From: Pseudokineococcus lusitanus
GTDB lineage: Bacteria > Actinomycetota > Actinomycetes > Actinomycetales > Quadrisphaeraceae
Reading direction: 5' to 3'
Length of the DNA: 64,000 nucleotides
Assembly: GCF_003751265.1 (NCBI RefSeq)
Contig: NZ_RJKN01000001.1
Span: 62,001-126,000 of the forward strand
Positions 19,533 to 27,608 of the stretch are shown here, one piece after another. How positions within the stretch are numbered: the stretch's first letter is position 1; each line of letters opens with the position of its first letter. The translations under genes were made by a program, and so were the position numbers. The notes beneath the pieces are model-generated. The model saw nothing but the letters and a program-made list of their open reading frames with translations. It made no database searches and was not told the origin of the DNA.

Positions 19533-19895
19533 GTGAGCGACACCGTCAGCGAGAGCGCGCCGTCCGGCGCCGCGACCGCCCCCAGCCCGGCCGAGGTGGT
19601 CGAGGTCGAGGAGGCGCTGCGCGACGTCGTCGACCCCGAGCTCGGGGTCAACATCGTCGACCTCGGCCTCGTCTACGGCCTGACCGTCGACGAGGCCAAC
19701 CACGCCGTCGTCGACATGACGCTGACGTCGGCGGCCTGCCCGCTGACCGACGTCATCGAGGACCAGATGTCGACCGCGCTGGCGGACGTCGTCGCGGGCC
19801 ACAGCGTCAACTGGGTCTGGATGCCGCCGTGGGGCCCGGAGAAGATCACCGACGACGGGCGCGAGCAGCTGCGGGCGCTCGGCTTCAACATCTGA
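19533..19895 (+). CDS. sufT: SufT / MIP18-family Fe-S maturation protein
   Basis: A DUF59/MIP18 family protein of 120 residues that helps deliver Fe-S clusters to target enzymes. The hallmark DPELGVNIVDLGLVY is near residue 37, the reactive Cys sits in TSAACPLTD, and the C-terminus has WMPPWGPEKITDDGR. GTG 19533 follows an AGGAGG ribosome binding site. It is directly behind sufC. The stop is overlapped by the proposed CTG start of the next gene (CTGA). Confidence 0.94.
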   Translation: MSDTVSESAPSGAATAPSPAEVVEVEEALRDVVDPELGVNIVDLGLVYGLTVDEANHAVVDMTLTSAACPLTDVIEDQMSTALADVVAGHSVNWVWMPPWGPEKITDDGREQLRALGFNI

Positions 19896-20674
19896 GCACC
19901 CCGCCGCCGTCGCGCACGGCGCTCGTGCCGCCCGCCCGGCTGGGCGGCTGGCTCGAGCGTCTGGCGCGCGGCCACGGCGGCGCCCCGCGCGGCGTCGCCG
20001 CGGCCGGGGGCGTCCTGCTCCTCGCGCCCGACGGCGCCACGGCCCACCTCACGGCGCCCGGCCTCGACCTCGCGGCCGGGACCGCCGAGGGCGGTGCCGT
20101 CGACGTGTCGGCCCTGCCGTCCACCGCCGGCGTGCCCCGCACCGCGGCCGTCCTGCTGCTGCGGCGCGGGGGAGCGGTCGTCGCCGTCGTGGACGTGGAC
20201 GCCACCGGCTCCACGGTGCGGGCCTCCCGGGTCCGCACGGCGCACGTGCAGGCGCGGACCGCCGCCGGCGGGTGGTCGCAGCAGCGCTTCGCCCGCCGCC
20301 GGGCCGGCCAGGCGGCGGGCCTGGTGCGGGACGTGGCCGCCGCGACCGCCGACGTGTGGGGGCCGCACGCCGCGGACCTGCGCGGGGCCCGGGCCCTGCT
20401 CGTCACGGGCGGGGACGCCGAGCTCGTGGCGGCCGCGCTGGCCGACCTCCCGGCCGCCCTGCGCGACGTCGCCGGGCTGCCGCACCAGCACCTCGCCCTG
20501 CCGGCCGACCCGCGCCGCCGGGTCCTCGACGCCGTCGCCGGCGACGTGGGCGCCGTGCGGGCCGACGTCGTCGACGCGCCGCGGGACGACCGCACGACCC
20601 TCGCCCCACCGACGACGAGCCAGCACCCGTCGCCCCCCGAGACCCCGCACCCCCCGAAGAGGACCGCCCCGTGA
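19892..20674 (+). CDS. acVLRF1-family peptidyl-tRNA hydrolase
   Basis: Actinobacterial member of the Vms1-like release factor 1 family, related to eukaryotic Vms1/Ankzf1, which cuts nascent chains off tRNA on stalled ribosomes. The catalytic-loop motif GWSQQRFARRR is intact near residue 128. The proposed start is CTG 19892, which overlaps the sufT stop as CTGA; every following codon up to the first GTG (19925) ends in G or C. GTG 19925 would begin immediately at the domain edge. An ATG at 19829 is in frame but lies deep inside sufT. The C-terminal 25 residues are Pro/Thr-rich. The stop overlaps the ABC-F start (GTGA). Confidence 0.82.
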   Translation: MSTPPPSRTALVPPARLGGWLERLARGHGGAPRGVAAAGGVLLLAPDGATAHLTAPGLDLAAGTAEGGAVDVSALPSTAGVPRTAAVLLLRRGGAVVAVVDVDATGSTVRASRVRTAHVQARTAAGGWSQQRFARRRAGQAAGLVRDVAAATADVWGPHAADLRGARALLVTGGDAELVAAALADLPAALRDVAGLPHQHLALPADPRRRVLDAVAGDVGAVRADVVDAPRDDRTTLAPPTTSQHPSPPETPHPPKRTAP

Positions 20675-22272
20675 TCACTGCCACCGACGTCGAGCTGCGC
20701 GCCGGCGCCCGGCTGCTCCTGGGCGGCGCCAGCTTCCGGGTCGCCCCCGGCGACCGCGTGGGCCTCGTCGGCCGCAACGGCGCCGGCAAGACGACGCTGA
20801 CCCGCACGCTCGCGGGGGAGACCCAGCCCGCGGCGGGCAGCATCACGCGCAGCGCCCCCGTCGGCTACCTGCCGCAGGACCCCCGGGTCGGCGACCCCGA
20901 GGTCCTCGCGCGGGACCGGATCCTCGCCGTCCGCGGCCTGGACCGCATCGTCGCCGGCCTCCGCACCGCGGAGACGGGCATGGCGAGCGAGGACGACGCC
21001 GTCCGCGAGAAGGCGATGGCCCGCTGGGCCCGCCTCGACGCCGACTTCACGGCCCAGGGCGGCTACACCGCCGAGAGCGAGGCCGCCTCCATCGCGGCCA
21101 ACCTGGCCCTGCCCCCGCGCGTCCTCGACCAGCCGTTGAGGACGCTGTCCGGCGGCCAGCGGCGCCGCGTCGAGCTGGCCCGCGTCCTCTTCTCCGGGGC
21201 CGAGACGCTGCTCCTCGACGAGCCGACGAACCACCTCGACGCCGACTCCATCTCCTGGCTGCGCGAGCACCTCGCCCGGCACTCCGGCGGCCTCGTCGTC
21301 ATCAGCCACGACGTCGACCTCCTCGAGGCCGTCGTGACGAAGGTCTTCCACCTCGACGCCAACCGCTCGGTCGTCGACGTCTACAACGTCGGCTGGAAGG
21401 CCTACCTCGCCGCCCGCGCGACGGACGAGAAGCGCCGCCAGCGCGAGCGCGCCAACGCCGAGAAGAAGGCGTCGACGCTCATGGCGCAGGCGGACAAGAT
21501 GCGGGCCAAGGCCACGAAGGCCGTCGCCGCCCAGAACATGGCCAAGCGGGCCGAGCGCCTCGTCAGCGGCCTCGAGGACGTGCGCGCGCAGGACAAGGTG
21601 GCCAAGCTGCGCTTCCCCGAGCCGGCCCCGTGCGGCCGCACGCCCGTGACGGCCGAGAACCTCAGCAAGACCTACGGCTCGCTCGAGGTCTTCACCGGGG
21701 TCGACCTCGCCATCGACAAGGGCAGCCGCGTCGTCGTCCTCGGCCTCAACGGCGCGGGCAAGACGACGCTGCTGCGCATGCTCGCCGGGGTCGAGGAGAG
21801 CGACGGCGACGGCCGCGTCGTCCCGGGCCACGGCCTGCGCCTCGGCTACTACGCGCAGGAGCACGAGACGCTCGACCCCGACCGCACCGTGCTGGAGAAC
21901 ATGCGCACGGCCGCCCCCGACCTCGGGGACACCGAGGTCCGCAGCGTCCTCGGCTCCTTCCTCTTCCAGGGCGACGACACCGACAAGCCGGTGCACGTCC
22001 TGTCCGGCGGGGAGAAGACGCGCCTCGCGCTCGCGACCCTCGTCGTCTCCGCCGCCAACGTGCTGCTCCTCGACGAGCCGACGAACAACCTCGACCCGGC
22101 CTCGCGCGCCGAGGTGCTCTCCGCCCTGCACCGCTACGCGGGCGCCGTCGTCCTCGTCACGCACGACGAGGGCGCCGTGGAGGCGCTGGAGCCCGAGCGC
22201 GTCGTCGTCCTGCCCGACGGCACCGAGGACCTCTGGAACCCCTCGTACGCCGAGCTGGTCCAGCTGGCCTGA
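20671..22272 (+). CDS. ABC-F family ATP-binding protein
   Basis: Soluble ABC-F protein with two ATPase domains and no membrane part, a class that acts on ribosomes. Walker A motifs GRNGAGKTTLT (N-terminal) and GLNGAGKTTLL (C-terminal), signatures LSGGQRRRVELA and LSGGEKTRLALA, and Walker B LLLDEPTNHLD and LLLDEPTNNLD are all present. The inter-domain linker (about residues 245-300) is a charged helical arm that would reach the peptidyl-tRNA site. The 533-residue length fits the actinobacterial housekeeping group (compare Rv1473). The GTG start overlaps the acVLRF1 stop, tying the two products to one ribosome-related job. An antibiotic-resistance role is possible but not indicated. Confidence 0.9.
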   Translation: MITATDVELRAGARLLLGGASFRVAPGDRVGLVGRNGAGKTTLTRTLAGETQPAAGSITRSAPVGYLPQDPRVGDPEVLARDRILAVRGLDRIVAGLRTAETGMASEDDAVREKAMARWARLDADFTAQGGYTAESEAASIAANLALPPRVLDQPLRTLSGGQRRRVELARVLFSGAETLLLDEPTNHLDADSISWLREHLARHSGGLVVISHDVDLLEAVVTKVFHLDANRSVVDVYNVGWKAYLAARATDEKRRQRERANAEKKASTLMAQADKMRAKATKAVAAQNMAKRAERLVSGLEDVRAQDKVAKLRFPEPAPCGRTPVTAENLSKTYGSLEVFTGVDLAIDKGSRVVVLGLNGAGKTTLLRMLAGVEESDGDGRVVPGHGLRLGYYAQEHETLDPDRTVLENMRTAAPDLGDTEVRSVLGSFLFQGDDTDKPVHVLSGGEKTRLALATLVVSAANVLLLDEPTNNLDPASRAEVLSALHRYAGAVVLVTHDEGAVEALEPERVVVLPDGTEDLWNPSYAELVQLA

Positions 22273-22297
22273 GGCCCCCCGCCCCGTCACCCGGCTC

Positions 22298-22314
22298 CGC
22301 GTCCCCCGGACGCG
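22298..22314 (+). terminator. Hairpin behind the ABC-F gene
   Basis: CGCGTCC and GGACGCG form a 7-bp stem with a CCC loop, flanked by further imperfect GC pairing, about 25 bases past the stop. Confidence 0.45.
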
Positions 22315-22432
22315 CGGCCCCGGGTCGGCGGGGTGATGATCGTCGGCGGGCACCCGCCCGGCCGCCCCGGCCGGACGACGCCCGCCGTCCCGCAGCACCC
22401 GAGCAGCACCCGACCGTCCGAGGAGGACCGCC

Positions 22433-22696
22433 GTGGCCACGACGCCCCCGACGCAGACGCCGCAGACCGCAGGGTCCGCCCCCGGCCCCGACGCCGGGAC
22501 GCGCCGTCGGCTCGACCCCGCGCAGCGCAAGGAGCTCGAGCAGCGCCTCGGCGCCCGCTACGCCGAGGGCGCGAGCATCCGCGCCATCGCCGAGGAGGAG
22601 GGCTGCTCGTACGGCTTCGTGCACCGCCTCCTCACCGACGGCGGCACGGCCCTGCGCGGCCGCGGCGGCAGCACCCGCCGCCCGGACGCGTCCTGA
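22433..22696 (+). CDS. Small helix-turn-helix protein
   Basis: A basic 87-residue protein. Residues 26-70 form a helix-turn-helix with a resolvase/HTH_38-like pattern (LEQRLGARYAEGASIRAIA followed by CSYGFVHRLLTDGG). N- and C-terminal tails are Pro/Thr and Arg/Gly-rich. GTG 22433 follows a GGAGGA ribosome binding site. A gene of this type follows the ABC-F gene in mycobacteria too (Rv1473A), so the pair is ancient. It probably binds DNA; the target is unknown. Confidence 0.85.
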   Translation: MATTPPTQTPQTAGSAPGPDAGTRRRLDPAQRKELEQRLGARYAEGASIRAIAEEEGCSYGFVHRLLTDGGTALRGRGGSTRRPDAS

Positions 22697-22787
22697 CGGG
22701 CCGCGCCACGACCTCCGCGCCCGGACGTGCCGGGCACCCCACCGCTCCCACCGGCCCCCTCGCCGCCGCCGTCGTGCGGGGACCGCG

Positions 22788-24713
22788 ATGAGCAGCCACG
22801 GCGCCGGCTCGTGGACGGCGCTCCGCAGCCTCTCGCGCGACCCGTCGCTGCGCTCCGCGTCCGTCTCCCGCGACACCTGGCGCCGCATCGGCGTCCTCGC
22901 GCGGCCGCACCGCCGCCGGATAGCGCTCTTCCTCGTGCTCGTCGTGCTGGGCTCGGCGGCGGCCGTGGCGACGCCCCTGCTGCTCGGCGCGATCATCGAC
23001 CGCGGCGTCGTCGCGGGGGACCGCCGGGCCGTCGTCCTCCTCTCGCTGTGCGTGGCCGCCCTCGCGCTCGTCGAGGGCGTCCTCACCCTCGTCCAGCGCT
23101 GGTTCTCCGCCCAGCTCGGCGAGGGGCTCATCTACGACCTGCGCACCGCGGTCTTCGCGCACGTGCAGCGCCAGCCCGTCTCCTTCTTCACCCGCACCCA
23201 GACCGGCGCCCTCGTGTCCCGGCTCAACAGCGACGTCGCGGGCGCCCAGCAGGCCTTCACGTCGACGCTGCAGCAGGTCGTCGGCAACGTCGTCCTCCTC
23301 CTGCTGGCGGGCGGCGTCGTGCTGAGCCAGGCGCCCCTGCTCCTCCTCGCCGTCCTCGCGCTGCTGCCGCTCTTCTGGGTACCGGCGCGGCGGGTCGGGC
23401 AGCGCCTCTCGGGCCTGACCCGGCGGCAGATGGAGCTCAACGCCGACCTCGGCACGCGGATGACCGAACGGTTCAACGTCGCCGGCGCGCTCCTCGTGAC
23501 GCTCTTCGGGCGCCCCGAGGAGGAGGACGCCCAGTTCCGCGAGCGGGCCGACGGCGTCCGGCGCATCGGCATCTCCATCGCCATGGCCAACCGGGTCTTC
23601 TTCACGGCGCTCACGACGGTCACGGCGCTGGCCACCGCCCTCGTCTACGGCGTCGGCGGCCTCCTCGCCGTCGAGGGATCGCTGCAGGTCGGCACCGTCG
23701 TGGCGCTCGCGGCGCTCATGGGCCGGCTGTACGGGCCGATCACCTCGCTCGCCAACGTCCGGGTCGACGTCATGAGCGCGCTCGTCAGCTTCGAACGCGT
23801 CTTCGAGGTGCTCGACCTCCCCACGGCGCTCGCCGACGCCCCCGACGCGGTCGACCTGCCCGCGGGGCCGCTCGACGTCCGCCTCGAGGGGGTCGGCTAC
23901 ACCTACCCGCGCGCCGGGGACGGGCTGGCCTCGCTCGAGGGCGCGGCGGTCGGCGCGGCCCGCGACGACGCCCTGCCGGCCCGCGCGGACGACGCCGTCG
24001 ACGGCCCGGCCGTCGAGGGCGTCGACCTCGTCGTCGGCCCGGGGCAGGTGCTCGCCCTCGTCGGCCGCAGCGGTGCCGGCAAGACGACGATCACCGCGCT
24101 CGTCGCGCGGCTCATGGACCCGACGGCGGGCGCCGTCCGCGTCGGCGGGCTGGACCTGCGGGACGTGCGGCTCGCGTCGCTGCACGACCGGGTGGGCGTC
24201 GTCACGCAGGACGCGCACATGTTCCACGACACCGTCCGGGCCAACCTGCTCTACGCCCGCCCGGGCGCGAGCGACGCCGAGCTCGTCGCGGCCCTCGAGG
24301 ACGCCCAGGTCCTCGACGTCGTCCGTGACCTGCCGGAGGGGCTGTCGACCGTGGTGGGCGACCGCGGGCACCGGCTGTCCGGCGGGGAGAAGCAGCGCCT
24401 CGCCCTCGCGCGGCTCCTGCTCAAGGCGCCGGACGTCGTCGTGCTCGACGAGGCGACCGCGCACCTCGACTCGCGCTCCGAGGCTGCCGTCCAGGCGGCC
24501 CTGGCCCGCACGATGGCCGGGCGCACGAGCATCGTCGTGGCCCACCGGCTCTCGACGGTGCGGCGGGCCGACGTCATCGCCGTCGTGGACCGCGGGCGCG
24601 TCGTCGAGACCGGCACCCACGACGAGCTGCTCGAGCGCGGCGGCGCGTACGCCCGGCTGCACGCCGTGCAGGCGGGCACGGCGGCCGAGCGCGACGACCT
24701 GCTCGCGGGCTGA
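22788..24713 (+). CDS. ABC exporter, fused membrane and ATPase domains
   Basis: Half-size multidrug/lipid-type ABC exporter of 641 residues. Residues about 35-335 are six membrane helices of the type 1 exporter fold; the C-terminal half is the ATPase with Walker A GRSGAGKTTI, signature LSGGEKQRLALA, Walker B VVVLDEATAHLD and the H-loop VAHRLST. A 35-residue acidic insertion (roughly residues 375-410) separates the first beta strands from Walker A, which is unusual. Start ATG 22788 has a weak purine-rich site upstream. It works as a homodimer unless a partner is encoded elsewhere. Substrate unknown. Confidence 0.9.
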   Translation: MSSHGAGSWTALRSLSRDPSLRSASVSRDTWRRIGVLARPHRRRIALFLVLVVLGSAAAVATPLLLGAIIDRGVVAGDRRAVVLLSLCVAALALVEGVLTLVQRWFSAQLGEGLIYDLRTAVFAHVQRQPVSFFTRTQTGALVSRLNSDVAGAQQAFTSTLQQVVGNVVLLLLAGGVVLSQAPLLLLAVLALLPLFWVPARRVGQRLSGLTRRQMELNADLGTRMTERFNVAGALLVTLFGRPEEEDAQFRERADGVRRIGISIAMANRVFFTALTTVTALATALVYGVGGLLAVEGSLQVGTVVALAALMGRLYGPITSLANVRVDVMSALVSFERVFEVLDLPTALADAPDAVDLPAGPLDVRLEGVGYTYPRAGDGLASLEGAAVGAARDDALPARADDAVDGPAVEGVDLVVGPGQVLALVGRSGAGKTTITALVARLMDPTAGAVRVGGLDLRDVRLASLHDRVGVVTQDAHMFHDTVRANLLYARPGASDAELVAALEDAQVLDVVRDLPEGLSTVVGDRGHRLSGGEKQRLALARLLLKAPDVVVLDEATAHLDSRSEAAVQAALARTMAGRTSIVVAHRLSTVRRADVIAVVDRGRVVETGTHDELLERGGAYARLHAVQAGTAAERDDLLAG

Positions 24714-24743
24714 GGTCCGGCCCGCCGGTCGTCGCGCACGGGG

Positions 24744-25622
24744 TCAGGAGCGGCGCCGCTCCGCCGCGTCGACGAGCGCGTCCTCCTCGTCCTCGGCGGT
24801 GGGGCGGCGGCGGCGCGGCGGGGGCGGCGGCGGCACGCCCGCGGCCTCGTCGGCGTCGGCGCGCAGGTCGGCCGCGTGCCGCCGGGCGACGACGCCGTAG
24901 CCCACGAAGCCGCCGGCGGCGAAGACCCACCACTGGAACGCGTACGACAGGTGCGGCCCCTCGTCCACCGGCGGGGCCGGCAGCAGCCGCGGCGCCTCGG
25001 GGACCGAGGGCTCCTCCTGCGCGAGGACGCCGTAGGCCCCCTCGACGAGCGCCGTCCCGGTCGGTGCGAGCGCGTCGTCCACGGTCGGCGTCCCGGCGAG
25101 GGCCGGAAGGTCGATGCTGCGGGTCTGCCCCTCCGGCGCGTCGCCGTAGGCGGGCTCCGGCGGGCGCAGGTGCGCGACGACGTCGACCTCGCCGGCGGGC
25201 GGCGCGGGCACCTCGGGGCGGGCGGCGTCGTCGCCGAAGGGCACGAAGCCGCGGTCGACGAGGAGGGCGCGACCGGCGCCCGGTGTCCCGTCCGCCGCGT
25301 CGAGGACGAGCGGCACGAGGACGTGCACGCCGTTGGTGCCGTCGAGCGGGCGCTGCCGCAGGAGGACGGTCCCCTCGGGCGCGTACCGCCCGCTCAGCGC
25401 GACGGGACGCCACTCCTCGTCGCCGGGGAGCACGTCCCCGTCCGCCGGGAGGGCGTCGGCCCCCGCGGCGGGACGGTCGTAATTGGTCGTGATGACGACG
25501 TTGGCCGCGTGCCGGGCCGTGCGCCGGTCCCACTGCCAGAGGCCGAGCCCCACGCACACGACGGCGAAGGCCACGGCGAGGGCGAGCCCGCCCAGCCAGC
25601 GCCGCGTGAGGAGGAAGCGCAC
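24744..25622 (-). CDS. SURF1-family cytochrome oxidase assembly protein
   Basis: SURF1 (Shy1) proteins help insert haem a into cytochrome c oxidase subunit I. The 292-residue product has one membrane helix near the N-terminus (LALAVAFAVVCVGLGLWQW), a large extracytoplasmic domain with the family block LVDRGFVP, and a second helix (YAFQWWVFAAGG) near residue 240, with a Pro/Arg-rich tail. I choose GTG 25622, three bases after the stop of the upstream gene. It converges on the ABC exporter gene with 30 bases between. It fits with ctaA and ctaB earlier in the window. Confidence 0.9.
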   Translation of the reverse strand: MRFLLTRRWLGGLALAVAFAVVCVGLGLWQWDRRTARHAANVVITTNYDRPAAGADALPADGDVLPGDEEWRPVALSGRYAPEGTVLLRQRPLDGTNGVHVLVPLVLDAADGTPGAGRALLVDRGFVPFGDDAARPEVPAPPAGEVDVVAHLRPPEPAYGDAPEGQTRSIDLPALAGTPTVDDALAPTGTALVEGAYGVLAQEEPSVPEAPRLLPAPPVDEGPHLSYAFQWWVFAAGGFVGYGVVARRHAADLRADADEAAGVPPPPPPRRRRPTAEDEEDALVDAAERRRS

Positions 25623-25624
25623 GC

Positions 25625-25864
25625 TCAGGACCGTCCGCCCGTGAGCTCGGCGGCGGGGACGACGTCGCGCAGGAAGCCCCGCACCTGGAGGTGGGTGGAC
25701 AGGCGCTCGCGGTGCTCGTCGCAGGCCAGCCACGTCTTGCGCCGCTCGGCGTCGTGGAGGCGGGGGTTGTTCCACAGCAGGCCCCACGTCGCGGGGCGGC
25801 GGCAGCCGCGGCCGCTGCACACGAGGCCGGCGGGGCCGTCGCCGGGGGCGGGGGGAGGGAGCAC
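25625..25864 (-). CDS. Conserved small actinobacterial protein with Cys pairs
   Basis: A 79-residue protein of no known function, in frame with and just ahead of SURF1. It contains a short C-x4-C pair (CSGRGC), then WGLLWNNPRLH and a C-x2-H pair (ACDEHRE), which could bind a metal. This protein type commonly accompanies SURF1 in actinobacteria. GTG 25864 is chosen; a GTG at 25912 would add 16 residues of little character. The pattern of conserved Trp, Asn and His suggests a real protein and not a shadow. Confidence 0.7.
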   Translation of the reverse strand: MLPPPAPGDGPAGLVCSGRGCRRPATWGLLWNNPRLHDAERRKTWLACDEHRERLSTHLQVRGFLRDVVPAAELTGGRS

Positions 25865-26088
25865 GCCCCCATCATCCTCCGCGTCGGGGCGGGGGCGGCA
25901 GGCGGTCCGCACGTCACCGGGGAGCGGCACCGGCCGGGGACGCGGAAGGGCGCCGGGCGACGACGGGGGGACGCCGCCCGGCGCCCGGTGGCGCCGCCCG
26001 ACGGGGGGACGTGCGGCGCCGTCGTCGAGTATGGCACGGCAGACCCCTGGTCCGCGGGTCGACGCGACGACGCGCCGAGGACCACCCG

Positions 26089-26643
26089 TCAGGGCCGCGA
26101 GGCCGCCCGCCGGGGGGAGGGGTCGTCGTCGAGCGGGCCGACGTCGGGCCCGCCGTGGTCGTCGTCGTCCCCGTCGGGCGGAGGGCCCTGCGACGGGTCG
26201 GTCACGGTGCCGACGAGCGGCTCGTCGGCGACGACGGGGCCCGTGGCGGCGGGGATCTGCACCGGCGTCGGCGGGACGTACGCCGTCGTCGTGGGCTTCA
26301 CCGTCTCGCGGCCCGCGTTGGCGGCCAGGACGGCGACGTAGGGGAGGACGACGGCGCCGGCGAGCAGCAGCCACACGAGGACGAGGGCGACGGTGCGCGA
26401 GGTGCCCTCACCGCCGCGGACCCCCAGCTGCCACGCCAGGAGCGCCCCGATGAAGCAGCCGGTGCGGACGGCCATCGAGACGAGGTAGCGCCCGATCTGC
26501 TGCTGCTGGTGCTTCCGCTGCCCGACGGGCGCGGTGGTGATGCGGGGCACCTCGGGGCGGCGTGCCCGACCGGGGAGGGAGCGGTGCGCCGGGCCGCCCG
26601 GCCCGGGCGTCCGCGGTGCGCCTGCGGCGCGGCTGGATACCAC
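26089..26643 (-). CDS. DUF3099-like membrane protein
   Basis: A 184-residue membrane protein. Two helices are visible at about residues 52-74 (block RYLVSMAVRTGCFIGALL) and 84-105 (VALVLVWLLLAGAVVLPYVAV), separated by a short loop, as in DUF3099 proteins. The last 60 residues are very acidic and Pro-rich. Start GTG 26643 is supported by a TACCGT hexamer 6 nt upstream. Function unknown. It sits between the SURF1 group and fabG, as in related genomes. Confidence 0.8.
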   Translation of the reverse strand: MVSSRAAGAPRTPGPGGPAHRSLPGRARRPEVPRITTAPVGQRKHQQQQIGRYLVSMAVRTGCFIGALLAWQLGVRGGEGTSRTVALVLVWLLLAGAVVLPYVAVLAANAGRETVKPTTTAYVPPTPVQIPAATGPVVADEPLVGTVTDPSQGPPPDGDDDDHGGPDVGPLDDDPSPRRAASRP

Positions 26644-26649
26644 ACCCCC

Positions 26650-26655
26650 ACGGTA
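26650..26655 (-). promoter_or_regulatory. -10 hexamer of the DUF3099-like gene (leaderless)
   Basis: TACCGT on the minus strand lies 6 nt ahead of GTG 26643. Confidence 0.45.
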
Positions 26656-26710
26656 GGTCGGGGTCCCCGGACCCGGCGCGCCGGGTGCCCCCCGCGCGGG
26701 CCACGTCCAG

Positions 26711-26716
26711 TAGCGT
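26711..26716 (+). promoter_or_regulatory. Candidate -10 for fabG-fabI
   Basis: TAGCGT on the plus strand, about 110 nt ahead of the fabG start. It resembles the other -10 hexamers in this window but would give a leadered transcript. Confidence 0.3.
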
Positions 26717-26830
26717 CCGCCCGCGAGGTCGCCGTGCGCGCCGCCCGGTCACGCCCGCCGCGGACCGCCGCGGGCGACCGGGCCGGGCCCGCCACCGCAG
26801 TTCCCGCAGCACAGCCACCGGAGGTACCGC

Positions 26831-27541
26831 GTGCCCGAGCCCCGCAGCGTCCTGGTCACGGGAGGCAACCGCGGCATCGGCCGCGCCGTCGCCGAGGCCT
26901 TCCTCGCGGCCGGGGACAAGGTCGCCGTGACGACCCGCACGGGCGAGGCGCCCGAGGGCGCGCTCGGCGTGCCGTGCGACGTCCGCGACGCCGCCTCCGT
27001 CGACGCCGCCTTCACGCAGGTCGAGGCCGAGCACGGCCCCGTCGAGGTCCTCGTCGCCAACGCCGGCATCACGCGCGACCAGCTGCTCCTGCGCCTCGGC
27101 GAGGAGGAGCTCGTCGAGGTGCTCGACACCAACCTCACCGGCGCCGTCCGCTGCGTCCGTCGCGCGACGAAGGGGATGGTCCGGCTGCGCCGCGGCCGCG
27201 TCGTCCTCATGTCGAGCGTCGTCGGCCTCTACGGCTCCGCGGGCCAGGTCGGCTACGCCGCCAGCAAGGCCGGCCTCGTCGGCGTCGCCCGCTCCGTCAC
27301 CCGCGAGCTCGGCGGCCGCGGCATCACGGCCAACGTCGTCGCCCCGGGCTTCGTCGAGACGGACATGACCGCCGCGCTGGACGAGAAGACCCGCGCCGGC
27401 TACCTCGCCGCCATCCCCGCCGGCCGCCTCGCCCGACCCGACGAGGTCGCGTCCGTGTGCGTCTTCCTCGCCTCGGACGCCGCCGCCTACGTCTCGGGCG
27501 CCGTCGTGCCCGTCGACGGCGGCCTCGGCATGGGCCACTGA
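26831..27541 (+). CDS. fabG: 3-oxoacyl-ACP reductase FabG
   Basis: Reduces 3-oxoacyl-ACP to 3-hydroxyacyl-ACP with NADPH in fatty acid synthesis. Short-chain dehydrogenase fold, 236 residues: cofactor motif TGGNRGIGRAV at the N-terminus, NAGIT at about residue 77, catalytic Ser in LMSSVVGLYG, and catalytic Tyr/Lys in GYAASKAG. The C-terminal SGAVVPVDGGLGMGH is typical. GTG 26831 follows a GGAGGT ribosome binding site. It precedes fabI by 67 bases, the same pairing as fabG1-inhA in mycobacteria. Confidence 0.96.
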   Translation: MPEPRSVLVTGGNRGIGRAVAEAFLAAGDKVAVTTRTGEAPEGALGVPCDVRDAASVDAAFTQVEAEHGPVEVLVANAGITRDQLLLRLGEEELVEVLDTNLTGAVRCVRRATKGMVRLRRGRVVLMSSVVGLYGSAGQVGYAASKAGLVGVARSVTRELGGRGITANVVAPGFVETDMTAALDEKTRAGYLAAIPAGRLARPDEVASVCVFLASDAAAYVSGAVVPVDGGLGMGH

Positions 27542-27608
27542 CCGCACCGACGCCACGGCACCCGCACCACCCGACCGCACCCACCGCACAGACCGAGGAG
27601 ACGTCCGC

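Noticed and set aside
19829-19924. ATG 19829 as the start of the acVLRF1 gene
   Set aside because: It lies 67 bases inside sufT, and the added residues are simply the sufT sequence in another frame.
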